Position numbers and translations under genes: made by a program. From positions 1 through 54,593 of the forward strand of contig NZ_BLAD01000092.1 in the NCBI RefSeq assembly GCF_009687845.1: DNA of 54,593 nucleotides. Reading direction: 5' to 3'. This document shows, in pieces, positions 35,543-44,808 of the stretch; the first letter of the stretch is position 1; each line of letters starts with the position of its first letter. Source of the DNA: Acrocarpospora corrugata. GTDB lineage: Bacteria; Actinomycetota; Actinomycetes; Streptosporangiales; Streptosporangiaceae. The notes under the pieces are model-generated. The model saw only the letters and a list, made by a program, of their open reading frames with translations. It searched no databases and had not been told where the DNA came from.

Positions 35543-36346
35543 TCAACGGGACAGGGGGGTGGTGCGGGCCAGCGCGACGGTCCCGGCGGCCGCCAGCAGC
35601 GCCGCCGCGGTCGCGGCCAGGCCGTTGGCGGGGAGGGGTTCGCCGAGCAGAAGGGCGCCGAAGGTGACGGCGGTGAGAGGGTCGCTCACCTGGAGGGCGG
35701 CGAAGGCGACCGCGAAGTGCCCGATCGCGTACGCCCGCTGGAGCAGCATCAGCGCGGCCAGGGCGGGCAGCGGGATGGCCGCGAGCAGCCAGAGGTCCCA
35801 GCTGGTGCCCTCGACCAGGACGCGGATGAGGGTGGCGGTCACGCCGTACATGACGCCGGCCGCGACGGCCAGCAGCGCGGTCCTGGGCGCGGGGTTCACC
35901 CGGCCGGCCACCGCCCAGCAGACCAGCGCGGTGAGCGCGGCCCCGGCCAGCATCGCCGTCCCGTCCGCGCCGGTGAGGTGCGGCGGGGCGGTGGACTTGG
36001 GGACCATCAGCACCAGGCCGATCAGACCGGCGCTGACCGCCGCCGCGGCTGCGAGTTCGCTCCGGCCGGGCCGCCTGCCGTGCAGGGCCGCCGCGATCGG
36101 CAGCGCGAACAGCAGGCTGGCCACGCCCATCGGCTGCACCACGGTCAGCGGGCCGAGGCTCAGCGCGAAGATGTGCAGCGCCCCGCCGACCGTGATGGCC
36201 GCGCCCCCGAGCAGCCAGCGCGGCCGGCGCAGCAGCACCCGCAGGCTGAACTCACCGCCGGACGCCGCCTCGAACTGCTGTAAAGCCGCGCCGAGCGCGA
36301 AGAACAGCGAGCCGACCAGCGCCACCGCCGCCGCGAGCACAGTCAT
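35543..36346 (-). CDS. DMT/EamA-like membrane protein
   Basis: 267 residues with nine or so hydrophobic segments and the drug/metabolite-transporter pattern (LFFALGAALQQFEA, LSLGPLTVVQPMGVASLLFALP, AALQVSDPLTAVTFGALLLGEPL). It resembles the NIPA-like branch (DUF606/Mg-transporter-like) in actinomycetes. The transported compound is unknown. First gene of the minus-strand operon with GT4, DUF998 and the phosphotriesterase homologue. A palindrome (36525-36537) lies about 180 bases upstream. Confidence 0.78.
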   Translation of the reverse strand: MTVLAAAVALVGSLFFALGAALQQFEAASGGEFSLRVLLRRPRWLLGGAAITVGGALHIFALSLGPLTVVQPMGVASLLFALPIAAALHGRRPGRSELAAAAAVSAGLIGLVLMVPKSTAPPHLTGADGTAMLAGAALTALVCWAVAGRVNPAPRTALLAVAAGVMYGVTATLIRVLVEGTSWDLWLLAAIPLPALAALMLLQRAYAIGHFAVAFAALQVSDPLTAVTFGALLLGEPLPANGLAATAAALLAAAGTVALARTTPLSR

Positions 36347-36524
36347 GCGTTTCCCCTCTCACCCGCATGAAGACATGGCCCGATGGCGGGAATGCCTCAT
36401 TCGTGCATCCAGGCAGGAAACGTGAGATTTCCGCTGTCTCGCACCGGGTAATCGCAGCCTGTCGGAGCGAGCGAAACGGAACCATCGGGGATCGCCCCGG
36501 ACTTCGGTACGGGATCCCTGACGT

Positions 36525-36537
36525 ACCCCTAAGGGGT
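36525..36537. promoter_or_regulatory. Palindrome ACCCC-TAA-GGGGT
   Basis: 13-bp palindrome between the SDR gene and the DMT operon. Its core resembles those at 38434-38472 and 39220-39236. It is a candidate operator for a shared regulator. Binding protein unknown. Confidence 0.45.
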
Positions 36538-36545
36538 GAAACGGG

Positions 36546-37286
36546 TCAGGTCATTGTCTTTCCGCCGTTGACGGCGAGGCGCTGGCCGGTGACGTACCGG
36601 GAATCGGCGGAGGCCAGGAAGGCGACCACGTCGGCGACGTCGGAGGGGGCGCCCATGTGGGGGAGGGCGACGGTGGTCAGGTAGCTCGCGTACTCGTCCT
36701 CGGTGGAGCCCGCGTGCCGCTCCACCGGGATCCAGCCCGGCTCGACGGTGTTGACGGTGATCCCGAACGGCCCGAGTTCCCTGGCCCAGGAGCGGGTCAG
36801 CCCGTGCATGGCCGCCTTCGCAGACACGTAATGCGACATTTCGGGATTTCCGAGGTCGGTGACCTCGCTGCCGACATTGATGATGCGGCCGGTCCCGGCC
36901 GCCTTCATGTCCGGCAGCACCGCCTGCAGGATCAGCAGCGGCGCCTTGATGAAGAAACGCAGCTGGTTCAGGTGGTCGTCCCAGGTCAGCCGGTCGACCG
37001 TGAGCAGCGGCTGGGGGCCGGTGGCGTTGTTGACCACGACGGCGATCGGCCCGAGCTCCGCGAGCGCCGTGCGGACCTGGTCCTCGTCGGTCACGTCGAA
37101 CCGGGCGAGGGTGACCGAGTGCCCGCGTGCCGTGATCCGGTCGGCCACGGCACCGGCCCCGGCGGTGTCGTGCGCGTAGTTCAGCGCCACCTGCCAGCCG
37201 TCGGCGGCGAGCCGGTCGGCCATGAACGCGCCGAGACCGCGCGAAGCACCGGTGACAAGAGCGGTACCGAGGGGATTTCCGGTCAT
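36546..37286 (-). CDS. Short-chain dehydrogenase/reductase
   Basis: About 247 residues. Cofactor motif TGASRGLG, NNATG, catalytic Ser in NVGSEV, and YVSAKAA (Tyr and Lys); the C-terminus VTGQRLAVNGGKTM is classical. Closest in style to 3-oxoacyl-ACP reductase-like (FabG-type) proteins. The substrate is unknown. I chose ATG 37286 with GAAAGGA upstream; the frame is open to 37337. Transcribed alone or leading into the DMT operon 200 bases further on. Confidence 0.85.
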   Translation of the reverse strand: MTGNPLGTALVTGASRGLGAFMADRLAADGWQVALNYAHDTAGAGAVADRITARGHSVTLARFDVTDEDQVRTALAELGPIAVVVNNATGPQPLLTVDRLTWDDHLNQLRFFIKAPLLILQAVLPDMKAAGTGRIINVGSEVTDLGNPEMSHYVSAKAAMHGLTRSWARELGPFGITVNTVEPGWIPVERHAGSTEDEYASYLTTVALPHMGAPSDVADVVAFLASADSRYVTGQRLAVNGGKTMT

Positions 37287-37410
37287 GACGGTCCTTTCAC
37301 CAGGCGTCATGATCGTACGACAGCGCCGACCCGGCACGGCGATCGGGATCTCTCCCGTCCGCCGTGCCGGGCCGAACAGTGACTGTGCTGATCGCTACCA
37401 GGAGTGCGGC

Positions 37411-37623
37411 TTAACTCCCCTGGCGGCGAGGCGGCATCGAATCGCGCGAACCGGGCTCACGCCCGGGCTCACGCCCGGGCTCACGGCCGATGCCAGGCTT
37501 GCTGCCCGGCTGCTGACCGGGCATCTCGTCCTGCCGCCGTTGCGGCGACTGTGGGTTGTTCTCGCCAGGACGCATGTCCCGGTCGGTGCTGGACTGACGC
37601 GGGTTCTTCTTCTTAGCATTCAT
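37411..37623 (-). CDS. Small basic, disordered protein with GREP repeats
   Basis: 70 residues, no hydrophobic segment. It is Lys/Arg/Gln/Pro rich (MNAKKKNPRQSSTDRD) and ends with three GREP units (GREPGREPGREPGS) from a 12-base tandem repeat in the DNA. No family recognised. It may bind nucleic acid or be a stress-induced hydrophilic protein. It lies in its own slot between SDR and VC0807-type genes. The coding call rests on codon bias and the isolated position, and is only moderately sure. Confidence 0.5.
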   Translation of the reverse strand: MNAKKKNPRQSSTDRDMRPGENNPQSPQRRQDEMPGQQPGSKPGIGREPGREPGREPGSRDSMPPRRQGS

Positions 37624-37690
37624 GCCAAAAGGATTTCCGCTCAACAAAGCAGACAAACTGATATGAAGCACGCCAAACATGACCTTTAAC

Positions 37691-38323
37691 TTAAGCGGGG
37701 GCCTCAACGTGCAAACGGCTCAACACCCTACGAAACGCCCAAACTGAACCCAGGAAAGCGAGCCCGGTGATCACCGCGACGATCAGCGCGCGGGTGATCG
37801 GATAGGCCGCGATCGACTGGTGCACCAGCAGCCAGATGCTCACCGTGGAGTTGGCCAGCAGGACGAACGCCCAGAGCAGAGTAATCCGGGCAAAGAATCG
37901 CCGCATTCGCTCGTGCCTGAGCACGAAAGCGGGCAGATGGATGTAGTCGAGCGTGAGTTTCTGCACCAGCGGGCGGCGCAACCGGACCGAGGCGAGGAAG
38001 ATCACGCTGATGCAGATGGTGCCGAGTTCCGGCTGAATGAAATACGCGACCGCGTTGTTGGTCCACAGCCCGAGCAGCGTACGGAAGGTGATGGCGATGG
38101 TGGCGACCACCATCGTGCCGGGGATCGGCATGCGCCGGATCAGGCGATATCCCACGCTTCCGTACACCCAGGAGGCCGCCGCGATCAGCGCGCCGGTGAA
38201 ACCGAGCACGTACAGCGCCGCGTAGAAGACCGCGAGCGGCGCGACGACACCCTCCAGCAGCCGCGGCACCGCTTGTCTGAGCATGGCGGTGGCGCGGGGC
38301 AGCGCGAATGGAGGGTGAGACAT
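37691..38323 (-). CDS. VC0807-like membrane protein
   Basis: 210 residues, with about five or six hydrophobic segments. It begins in the cytoplasm (LLEGVVAPLAVFYAALYVLGFTGALIAAASWVYGSVGYRL) and contains a Phe/Arg-rich loop (DYIHLPAFVLRHERMRRFFARITLLWAFV), the pattern of VC0807/DUF3159-like proteins of unknown role. I chose ATG 38323 with GAGGAG upstream. A double CCCTTAGGGG palindrome sits about 110-150 bases upstream. Confidence 0.75.
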   Translation of the reverse strand: MSHPPFALPRATAMLRQAVPRLLEGVVAPLAVFYAALYVLGFTGALIAAASWVYGSVGYRLIRRMPIPGTMVVATIAITFRTLLGLWTNNAVAYFIQPELGTICISVIFLASVRLRRPLVQKLTLDYIHLPAFVLRHERMRRFFARITLLWAFVLLANSTVSIWLLVHQSIAAYPITRALIVAVITGLAFLGSVWAFRRVLSRLHVEAPA

Positions 38324-38433
38324 GGGGCTCCTCAAATGGCGACGGCGAACCGACGCTAAGGGTTTACTCTCCTGCCCGTGGCAGGTATGGAGAAACCCTT
38401 GGGCAGACCATGGCCGGTGAGTAAAGGTACCTG

Positions 38434-38472
38434 ACCCTTAGGGGAGCACGCGCCTATCCCTTAGGGGATAGG
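38434..38472. promoter_or_regulatory. Paired CCCTTAGGGG palindromes
   Basis: The decamer CCCTTAGGGG occurs at 38435-38444 and 38458-38467, 23 bases apart. The second is the centre of a perfect repeat CCTATCCC-TTAG-GGGATAGG (38453-38472). It lies upstream of the VC0807-type gene and is a candidate operator. Confidence 0.6.
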
Positions 38473-38502
38473 CCGTTGGTTACAGGGTTCTTACCTCAGG
38501 GT

Positions 38503-39147
38503 TCACCCCAGGCTGGTGGTGGCCAGCTTCGCGCTGAAGCCGACGAAGAGCACGCCGACCGCGGACGTGAGGCCCGACGACAGGGCGCGGCGGCGCTCGA
38601 ACTGCCCGGCCAGGAAGGTGCCGCCGAAGATCAGCGCGGACAGGTAGAGCAGGCTGAAGACCTGGATGATCACACCGAGGATGACGAACGACAGCGCCGG
38701 CGCGCCATAGCTCGGGTCGACGAACTGGATGAAGAAGGTGACGAAGAACAGGATCGCCTTCGGGTTCAGCAGGCTGATCGTCAGCGCCTTGCGGAACGGG
38801 TGCCCGGCGGTCACCATCGGGGCCTCCACCGCTTCGACGGTCCCCTTCCTGGACCGCCAGGCGGACCTGATCATGGTGAAGCCGATCCAGGCCAGGTAAC
38901 CGGCTCCCGCGTACTGCAGGATGCCGAACAGCACGGGGTTCACCTGGAGCAGCGAGGCCAGTCCTGCGGCCGTGGCCACCATCAGCAGGGTGTCGCCGAC
39001 GAACACCCCGCCGGCCGCCCGGTAGCCCAGCCTGACGCCGCGCTGGGCGGCCGTCGACAGGACGTAGAGGGAGTTCGGCCCCGGTAGCAGGACGATCAGA
39101 AACGCGCCGATGACGTAGGCCCAGATGTCGGTGATCCCGAAGAACAT
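38503..39147 (-). CDS. LysE/RhtB-family amino-acid exporter, LeuE-like
   Basis: 214 residues and six membrane segments. The signature LPGPNSLYVLSTAAQRG, GVFVGDTLLMV and the stretch SLLNPKAILFFVTFFIQFVD closely resemble E. coli LeuE (leucine exporter). It probably exports leucine or similar amino acids. ATG 39147 with GGGAGTG upstream. The palindrome TAATCCC-TAT-GGGATTA lies about 75 bases upstream. Confidence 0.85.
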   Translation of the reverse strand: MFFGITDIWAYVIGAFLIVLLPGPNSLYVLSTAAQRGVRLGYRAAGGVFVGDTLLMVATAAGLASLLQVNPVLFGILQYAGAGYLAWIGFTMIRSAWRSRKGTVEAVEAPMVTAGHPFRKALTISLLNPKAILFFVTFFIQFVDPSYGAPALSFVILGVIIQVFSLLYLSALIFGGTFLAGQFERRRALSSGLTSAVGVLFVGFSAKLATTSLG

Positions 39148-39219
39148 GTCACTCCCTGTGTTGCCGGAGATGACACGGTATCGCCCGATCTGCTAGATCG
39201 CTCGCGGGATATTTACCTC

Positions 39220-39236
39220 TAATCCCTATGGGATTA
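39220..39236. promoter_or_regulatory. Palindrome TAATCCC-TAT-GGGATTA
   Basis: Perfect 17-bp inverted repeat upstream of the LeuE-like gene, similar in core to the palindromes at 36525 and 38453. Another one, CGATC-TGCTA-GATCG, is at 39186-39200. Candidate operators. Confidence 0.55.
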
Positions 39237-39331
39237 CTATGAAATCTCCCCAGCGCGGTTTCACGGTCGAATAGTGGAAACGGAGACCGGCCATCCGTCC
39301 CGGGTGGCCGGTGTCGGCAGGTCTCGGCAGG

Positions 39332-40381
39332 TCACGGGCGGGTGAGGTGGTAGAAGCGCCAGAACGGGGAGTCGATCGGGAGCTCCTGGTAGCCGAGTTC
39401 GGCGGCGGCGGCCCAGCGGGCCACGGTCGGAGCGCGCAGCGCGGTGCCGGAAGCCTCGGCGGGGGACTCCGCCATGGTGGCGGGCAGGCAGTGCAGCACG
39501 CTGCAGGCGTAGTGGAAACGCTCGATCGGCCCGGCCGGGGCGGCGTACTCGTCGGCCACCCGCTCGTCGGCGATCAGAATCGAGCCGCCGGGCACGAGCT
39601 GGGAGCGCGCGGCCCGCAGCACCTCGCCCGGGTCGGCCATGTCGTGCAGCGCCTCGAAGATGGTGATCAGGTCGAACGCGCCGACCGCAGCCCGGGCGTC
39701 GCCGTGCGCGAACGTCACCCGGTCGGCCACCCCCGCCGCGGCGGCGGCCCGGCCGGCCTCCTCGACCGAGACCTTGTCCAGGTCCACGCCGTGCACCCGC
39801 ACCCTCGGGTAGGCCAGGGCCAGCGTGATCGAGGACACGCCCAGGCCGCTGCCCAGGTCCAGCACCCGCGCGCCCGGCTCGGCCCGCAGGCGCAGGCGCA
39901 GTCCCGGCACGGCCGGCAGCCAGGTCTGGATGTACTCGTTCAGGAACATCGGCCGGTTGATCGAGGCGATGCCGTGCCGGACGTCCCGCCCGTACGCCTC
40001 GTACGGGATGCCCTCGCCGGTCCGGAACACCCGCAGCAAGGCGGGCAGCACGCCGGCCATCCCGGCGAACAGCTTCGCGGCCGGTGCCACGTGGTAGGGG
40101 CTCTCGGTGTCCAGCAGCACTTCGGCGTGGGCGGGGGACAGGCTGAAGGCGCCGTCCCGGTAGTCCAGGTAGCCGGCGGCGGCCTGCTGCTCCAGCCACT
40201 CGCGGGCGTACCGGGGCGCGATGCCGGGCAGGCCCTGCTCGGCGGTCACCGGTCCGGCGGCGAGCGCGTGGTAGAGGCCGAGTTCGAGGCCGAGGTGCAC
40301 GGTCAGCACCTCGGCGGCGGTGGTCACGTCGCCGATCATTCGCTCGGCGAGCAGGTCACGGGGGTCTGTCGTCTCATTCAT
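39332..40381 (-). CDS. SAM-dependent methyltransferase with N-terminal winged helix
   Basis: 349 residues. An N-terminal dimerisation/winged-helix part (LGLELGLYHALAAGPVTAEQ, REWLEQQAAAGYL) precedes a Rossmann domain with motif I VLDLGSGLGVSSI, acidic loop HGVDLDK and ITIFEALHDMADP. This layout is that of O-methyltransferase-like and Rv-type small-molecule methyltransferases in actinomycetes. The substrate is unknown. It is divergent from the AfsR-like regulator across 108 bases; a palindrome-rich GTACGC stretch near 40420 may serve both. Confidence 0.82.
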   Translation of the reverse strand: MNETTDPRDLLAERMIGDVTTAAEVLTVHLGLELGLYHALAAGPVTAEQGLPGIAPRYAREWLEQQAAAGYLDYRDGAFSLSPAHAEVLLDTESPYHVAPAAKLFAGMAGVLPALLRVFRTGEGIPYEAYGRDVRHGIASINRPMFLNEYIQTWLPAVPGLRLRLRAEPGARVLDLGSGLGVSSITLALAYPRVRVHGVDLDKVSVEEAGRAAAAAGVADRVTFAHGDARAAVGAFDLITIFEALHDMADPGEVLRAARSQLVPGGSILIADERVADEYAAPAGPIERFHYACSVLHCLPATMAESPAEASGTALRAPTVARWAAAAELGYQELPIDSPFWRFYHLTRP

Positions 40382-40489
40382 ACCGGTGACTGTGCCCGCC
40401 GGTCCTTACATCCCGCGTACGCCTGACGTACGCCCCGAACCCGGAAAACTACGTAGACCCCGCCCCGGACGGCGGGGGATCGTGACGGG

Positions 40490-43240
40490 GTGGAGTTCCG
40501 TGTTCTCGGGCCGGTCGAGGCCTGGCACGGCGGGCGTCTGGTGTGCGCGCCCGCCGGGCGGCAGCGTGCCCTGCTGGCCGCCCTGGTGCTGCGGCGCGGC
40601 CGGGTGGTCCCGGTGGACCTGCTGGTGGACGAGGTGTTCGGCGACGACCCGCCGCGCAGCGCGCGCAACGCCCTGCAGACTTATGTCACCCGCCTGCGCC
40701 AGGCACTCGGCCCGCTCGGTGGAAGGGTCCGCACCCGCGCCCCCGGCTATCTGCTGGAGGCGCCCGCCGACGCGATCGACGCGGAACGTTTCACCCTGCT
40801 GCTGGACCAAGCCCGCCAGTCGGCCCCGCCCCGGGCGCTGACCCTGCTGGACGAGGCGCTCGCGCTCTGGCGCGGCCCGATGTCCGAGCCGGGACCGGAC
40901 GGCGTGCGCCTGGCCGAACTCTGCCTGGCCGCCCGCGAGGACCGGGCCGCCGCGCTGCTGGCACTCGGCCGGGCCACCGAGGCGGCGGCCGAACTCGACG
41001 GCCTGGCCGCCGCCGAGCCCTGGCGGGAGCGCACGGTCGCCCTCCAGCTGAACGCGCTGGCCGCCGCCGGCCGGATCCCGGCCGCGCTGGCCGCCTTCGC
41101 CCGGCACCGCGACAGCCTCCGCGACGAACTGGGCCTGGACCCGTCGGCCGCGCTCCGCGACCTGCGCCAGCGGCTGCTGCGCGGCGAGGACTTCACCCCG
41201 TCGGCCGCCGTCGCGCCGCCCCCGGCCGCGTTCGGCCTGGTCGGGCGGGAGCACGAGCTCGCGGTCGTCACCGCGGCGTTCACGGCCCGGCCGCTGGTCA
41301 CCCTGGTCGGGCCTGGCGGGGTCGGCAAGACCAGCCTGGCCCGCCGGTTCGCCGACCGGAACCGCTGGGTGGACCTGGCGCCGCTGCGCGACCCCGAGGC
41401 CGTCATCCCGGCCATCGCCGAGGCCGCGGGCGTGCTCGCGGAACCGGGCGTGGAGCCGTCCGGCGCGCTGCGCGAGTGGGCCCGCCGGGCGGATGGCCTG
41501 CTGGTGCTGGACAACTGCGAGCACCTGCTGCCCGCCGTCGCCGCGGCGGTGTCCGCGCTGCTGGCGGCCGGGACCCGGCTGCGGATCCTGGCCACCAGCC
41601 GGGAGCGGCTGGGCCTGCCCGGCGAACTGGTCGTGGACGTGCCGCCGCTGCCGGAGGCCGGCGCGGTCGAACTGTTCGTGGCCCGGGTGCCGGTCTCCGG
41701 CTTCAACCCTGACCCGGCCCTGCTGACCGCGATCGGCCGGATCTGCGCGGCCCTGGACGGGCTGCCGCTGGCGATCGAGCTGGCCGCCGCCAGGATCGGC
41801 TCGCTCACCGTGGACGACCTGGCCGAACGCCTGGGCGCGCGGTTCTCGCTGCTGCGCCAGGCGGGGGAGGGCCGGCACAGCGCGCTGGAGGACGTCATCG
41901 ACTGGTCCTTCGACCTGCTCACCGAGGACGAGCAGCGGCTGTTCCTGCGGCTGTCGGTGTTCGCCTCCTCCTTCGACCTCGCCACCGCCGAGGCCGTCGC
42001 CGCCGACGCGGACCTGCCCGCCGGGAAGATCGCCGACCTGGTCGCGCGGCTGGCCGACCGGTCGATGCTCACCCGCCCCGGCCCGGCCGGGGTCGGGCGC
42101 TATCGGATGCTGGAGACGATCCGGGTGTACGCCGCCGCCCGGCTGCCCGACGCCGACCGTTACCGCCGCCGCCACGCCGAAGTGTTCGCCGAGTTCACCC
42201 GGCGGGCCGACAGCGGACTCTTCGGGCCCGACGAGGCGGCTTGGGCGCAGCGGCTGGAGAGCAGGCTCGACGACATCCGCGCCGCCTGGGCCTGGACCAG
42301 GGACGCCGATCCCGGGCTGATGCTCCGGCTGGTCGTGCCGCTGTTCCGGTTCGCGTACTGGCGGCTGCGCGGCGACCTGCTGCTGCTGGCCGCCCCCGGG
42401 GCAGTCGCAGGATCCGCGGAGTGCCTGGCCGCCACCGCGTTCGCCGCCTCCATGGAAGGCCGCCTGGACGAGGCGCTGCCGATGGCCGCGCAGGCGATGG
42501 CGATGGACCCGGACTCACCGGTGGTGACCGAGGTCTTCGGGGACCTCGCGCTGTTCAACGGAACGCTGGACGACGCGCTCGCCGCCTTCCAGCGGGCCGC
42601 CCAGAGCCAGCCAGAGCCGGCCGCCCAGGCGATCTCCCTGGGCAACCAGGCGCTGGCCTGCTCCTACGGCGGCGACGACGCCGAGGCGGCTGCGCGGGCG
42701 GAGAAGGCGGTCGCGCTGGCGCTCGGGTCCGGCAACCCGACCGCGATCTGCTTCGCCGGGTTCGTGCACGCCGAGGTCATCGCCGACCTGGACCCGGACA
42801 CCGCGCTCCAGCTCTTCGAGACCGCCAGGGTGACCGCCGACGAGATCGGCAACCGGCTCGTCTCCGGCGTCGTCCGCACCGCGAGCGTGGCCCTGCGCGG
42901 CCGGTACGGCCCCGCCGAGCCCGCGCTCCGCCTGTTCCGCGAGGTGATCACCCACTGGGTGGCCACCGAGAGCAGGTCGCTGCTGGTCACCGCGCTCCGC
43001 AACCTGGTGCTGCTGCTCGCCAGGACCGCGCGCGACCGGGCCGCGGCGGAACTGGCGGGCGGCCTGGACGCGACCACCCCGGTCGCCTCATACGGGATCG
43101 AGGCCCGCCGGCTGGACACAGCCCTGGCGGCGGTCCGGTATCGGCTGGGCCCTGAGGCGTACGAGGCGGCCTGGGCGACCGGTGCCCGGCGGTCGTTCGG
43201 CGCGACCGCCTCGCGTGCGCTGGAACTGATTCCCGGTTAG
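40490..43240 (+). CDS. AfsR/SARP-type regulator (BTAD plus NB-ARC)
   Basis: 916 residues. OmpR-like winged helix (about 1-90: FRVLGPVEAWHGGRLV, RSARNALQTYVTRLRQALG), then bacterial transcriptional activation domain (about 95-235: TLLDEALALWRGPM, ALNALAAAGRIPAALAAFARHRD). An NB-ARC ATPase follows (Walker A GPGGVGKTS, G274-T281; LLVLDNCEHLL; ATSRERLGLPGE), then a C-terminal TPR-like array. It probably controls secondary metabolism or a nearby transporter; the target is unknown. GTG start. Its TAG stop overlaps the TAA of the convergent permease in a shared TTAG. Confidence 0.9.
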   Translation: MEFRVLGPVEAWHGGRLVCAPAGRQRALLAALVLRRGRVVPVDLLVDEVFGDDPPRSARNALQTYVTRLRQALGPLGGRVRTRAPGYLLEAPADAIDAERFTLLLDQARQSAPPRALTLLDEALALWRGPMSEPGPDGVRLAELCLAAREDRAAALLALGRATEAAAELDGLAAAEPWRERTVALQLNALAAAGRIPAALAAFARHRDSLRDELGLDPSAALRDLRQRLLRGEDFTPSAAVAPPPAAFGLVGREHELAVVTAAFTARPLVTLVGPGGVGKTSLARRFADRNRWVDLAPLRDPEAVIPAIAEAAGVLAEPGVEPSGALREWARRADGLLVLDNCEHLLPAVAAAVSALLAAGTRLRILATSRERLGLPGELVVDVPPLPEAGAVELFVARVPVSGFNPDPALLTAIGRICAALDGLPLAIELAAARIGSLTVDDLAERLGARFSLLRQAGEGRHSALEDVIDWSFDLLTEDEQRLFLRLSVFASSFDLATAEAVAADADLPAGKIADLVARLADRSMLTRPGPAGVGRYRMLETIRVYAAARLPDADRYRRRHAEVFAEFTRRADSGLFGPDEAAWAQRLESRLDDIRAAWAWTRDADPGLMLRLVVPLFRFAYWRLRGDLLLLAAPGAVAGSAECLAATAFAASMEGRLDEALPMAAQAMAMDPDSPVVTEVFGDLALFNGTLDDALAAFQRAAQSQPEPAAQAISLGNQALACSYGGDDAEAAARAEKAVALALGSGNPTAICFAGFVHAEVIADLDPDTALQLFETARVTADEIGNRLVSGVVRTASVALRGRYGPAEPALRLFREVITHWVATESRSLLVTALRNLVLLLARTARDRAAAELAGGLDATTPVASYGIEARRLDTALAAVRYRLGPEAYEAAWATGARRSFGATASRALELIPG

Positions 43241-44808
43241 CCGATGTCGCGGCGGCGGAAGCCGTACAGGCCGGCCAGGATCAGCAGGGCGGCGATGGCG
43301 CTGAGGGCGAGCACGGGGGTCGCGGTCAGCGTGCCGCCGGGCAGGTGCGGGGTGTGCGTGTACGGCGACAGGTCCAGCACCACCGGGTCGAGTCGCAGGA
43401 TCGCGCCGACCTGGCCGAGCAGCAGGAAGGCCGCGAGCGCCCCCCAGGCCAGCGTGGACAGCCGGGGCAGCAGCCCGAACAGGGCCACCGACAGGCCGGT
43501 CAGCACCGCCACGGCGGGTAGTTGCACCAGCGCCGCGCCGACCACTCTCGGGATCTGGCCGCCGACGTCGCCCAGACCGGCGCCGTAGCTGATCCCCAGC
43601 GTGAGGCCGAGCACCAGCAGAGCCAACGCGGGCCCGATGATCGCGAACACCACGTGGCTGAGCGCCCACGACACCCGCCCGACCGAGGTGGCCAGCACCG
43701 GTTCGGTCCGCAGCCCGGTCTCCTCGGCCCGCATCCGCAGCGCGGCCTGGATGCCGTACGCGGAGACGGCGATGGCCAGGATGCCCAGCAGACCGGACAC
43801 GAACGCGTCGGCCAGCGAGGCGGTCCCGCCGAGCCTGGCCATGATGTCGGCCATCTCGGGATTGTCGGCGAGCGCGTCCATCGCGGCGGTCGCGGTGCCG
43901 CCGAGCGCCAGCCCGGCCACGCCGAGGCCGACGCTCCAGCCGATCAGCAGCCCGCGCTGCAGCCGCCAGGCGAGCGCCAGCGGGCTGGCCAGCCGGGTGG
44001 ATCCGGCCGGGCCGAGCCGGGCGGGGAGCAGCCCGGCGCCGACGTCCCGCCGGACCGACAGCATGTACGCCGCCCCGGCCAGCAGCGCGAACAGCGCCAG
44101 CGGCAGCGCGAGCACCCACCATTTGTCCCCGGCGAACGGCTGGGCCTGCTGGCCCCAGGCCACCGGCGACAGCCAGGACACCCACGAGCCGGTCGGGTCC
44201 CCGGCGGCGCGGAGCAGGAAGGCCACGCCGAGCACGAGGATCGCCAGGCCGCGGGCCGGGCCGGCGTTCTCGGTGAGCTGCGCGGCCAGCGCGCCCACGC
44301 CGGCGAACGCGATCCCGGTGACCGCGATCGACAGGCCGAGCAGCAGCGAGCCGCCGGCGGCCAGGTCGGAGCCGGTCGGGGTGACCGCGATCAGCAGCCC
44401 CAGCAGCAGGTTCGCGGCGGCGGTCACGATCAGCGCGGCGGACAGGGCCGCGTGCCGGCCGACCACGGTGGCGGCGATGAGCTCGCGGCGGCCGGCGTCC
44501 TCCTCGGTCCTGGTGTGCCGGATCACGGTGAGCAGGCTGATCAGGGCGACGATCGCGTACAGGGTGCCGACCCGCTGGGCGGTGAGCGCGCCGACCGAGT
44601 CGCCGAAGATGGGGCCGAGCAGGGACTCGAACGACGGGCTGCCCGCGGTGCCGGCCGCGTACTGGCGGCGGGCCGCGTCGTCGGGGAAGAGCCCGGCGTA
44701 GCTGGCCGCGTAGCTGGCCGGGAGCGCGCACAGGATGAGCACCCACAGCGGGAGGATGATCCGGTCCCGCCGCAGGATCAGGCGGATGAGCTGCCAGCTG
44801 CCGGTCAT
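43237..44808 (-). CDS. ABC transporter permease, ABC-2-type exporter
   Basis: 523 residues, about 12 hydrophobic segments in two similar halves, as in ABC-2 exporters acting as a fused dimer. It begins [20 protein letters not shown] and has [21 protein letters not shown] in the middle loop. This is the type often called a multidrug/antibiotic exporter permease. Its ATG overlaps the ATPase stop (ATGA). The 3' end shares four bases with the convergent regulator gene. Confidence 0.85.
   Translation of the reverse strand: MTGSWQLIRLILRRDRIILPLWVLILCALPASYAASYAGLFPDDAARRQYAAGTAGSPSFESLLGPIFGDSVGALTAQRVGTLYAIVALISLLTVIRHTRTEEDAGRRELIAATVVGRHAALSAALIVTAAANLLLGLLIAVTPTGSDLAAGGSLLLGLSIAVTGIAFAGVGALAAQLTENAGPARGLAILVLGVAFLLRAAGDPTGSWVSWLSPVAWGQQAQPFAGDKWWVLALPLALFALLAGAAYMLSVRRDVGAGLLPARLGPAGSTRLASPLALAWRLQRGLLIGWSVGLGVAGLALGGTATAAMDALADNPEMADIMARLGGTASLADAFVSGLLGILAIAVSAYGIQAALRMRAEETGLRTEPVLATSVGRVSWALSHVVFAIIGPALALLVLGLTLGISYGAGLGDVGGQIPRVVGAALVQLPAVAVLTGLSVALFGLLPRLSTLAWGALAAFLLLGQVGAILRLDPVVLDLSPYTHTPHLPGGTLTATPVLALSAIAALLILAGLYGFRRRDIG

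Noticed and set aside
36367-36684. 105-codon plus-strand frame between DMT and SDR genes
   Set aside because: It runs into the antisense of the SDR gene and has no recognisable features.
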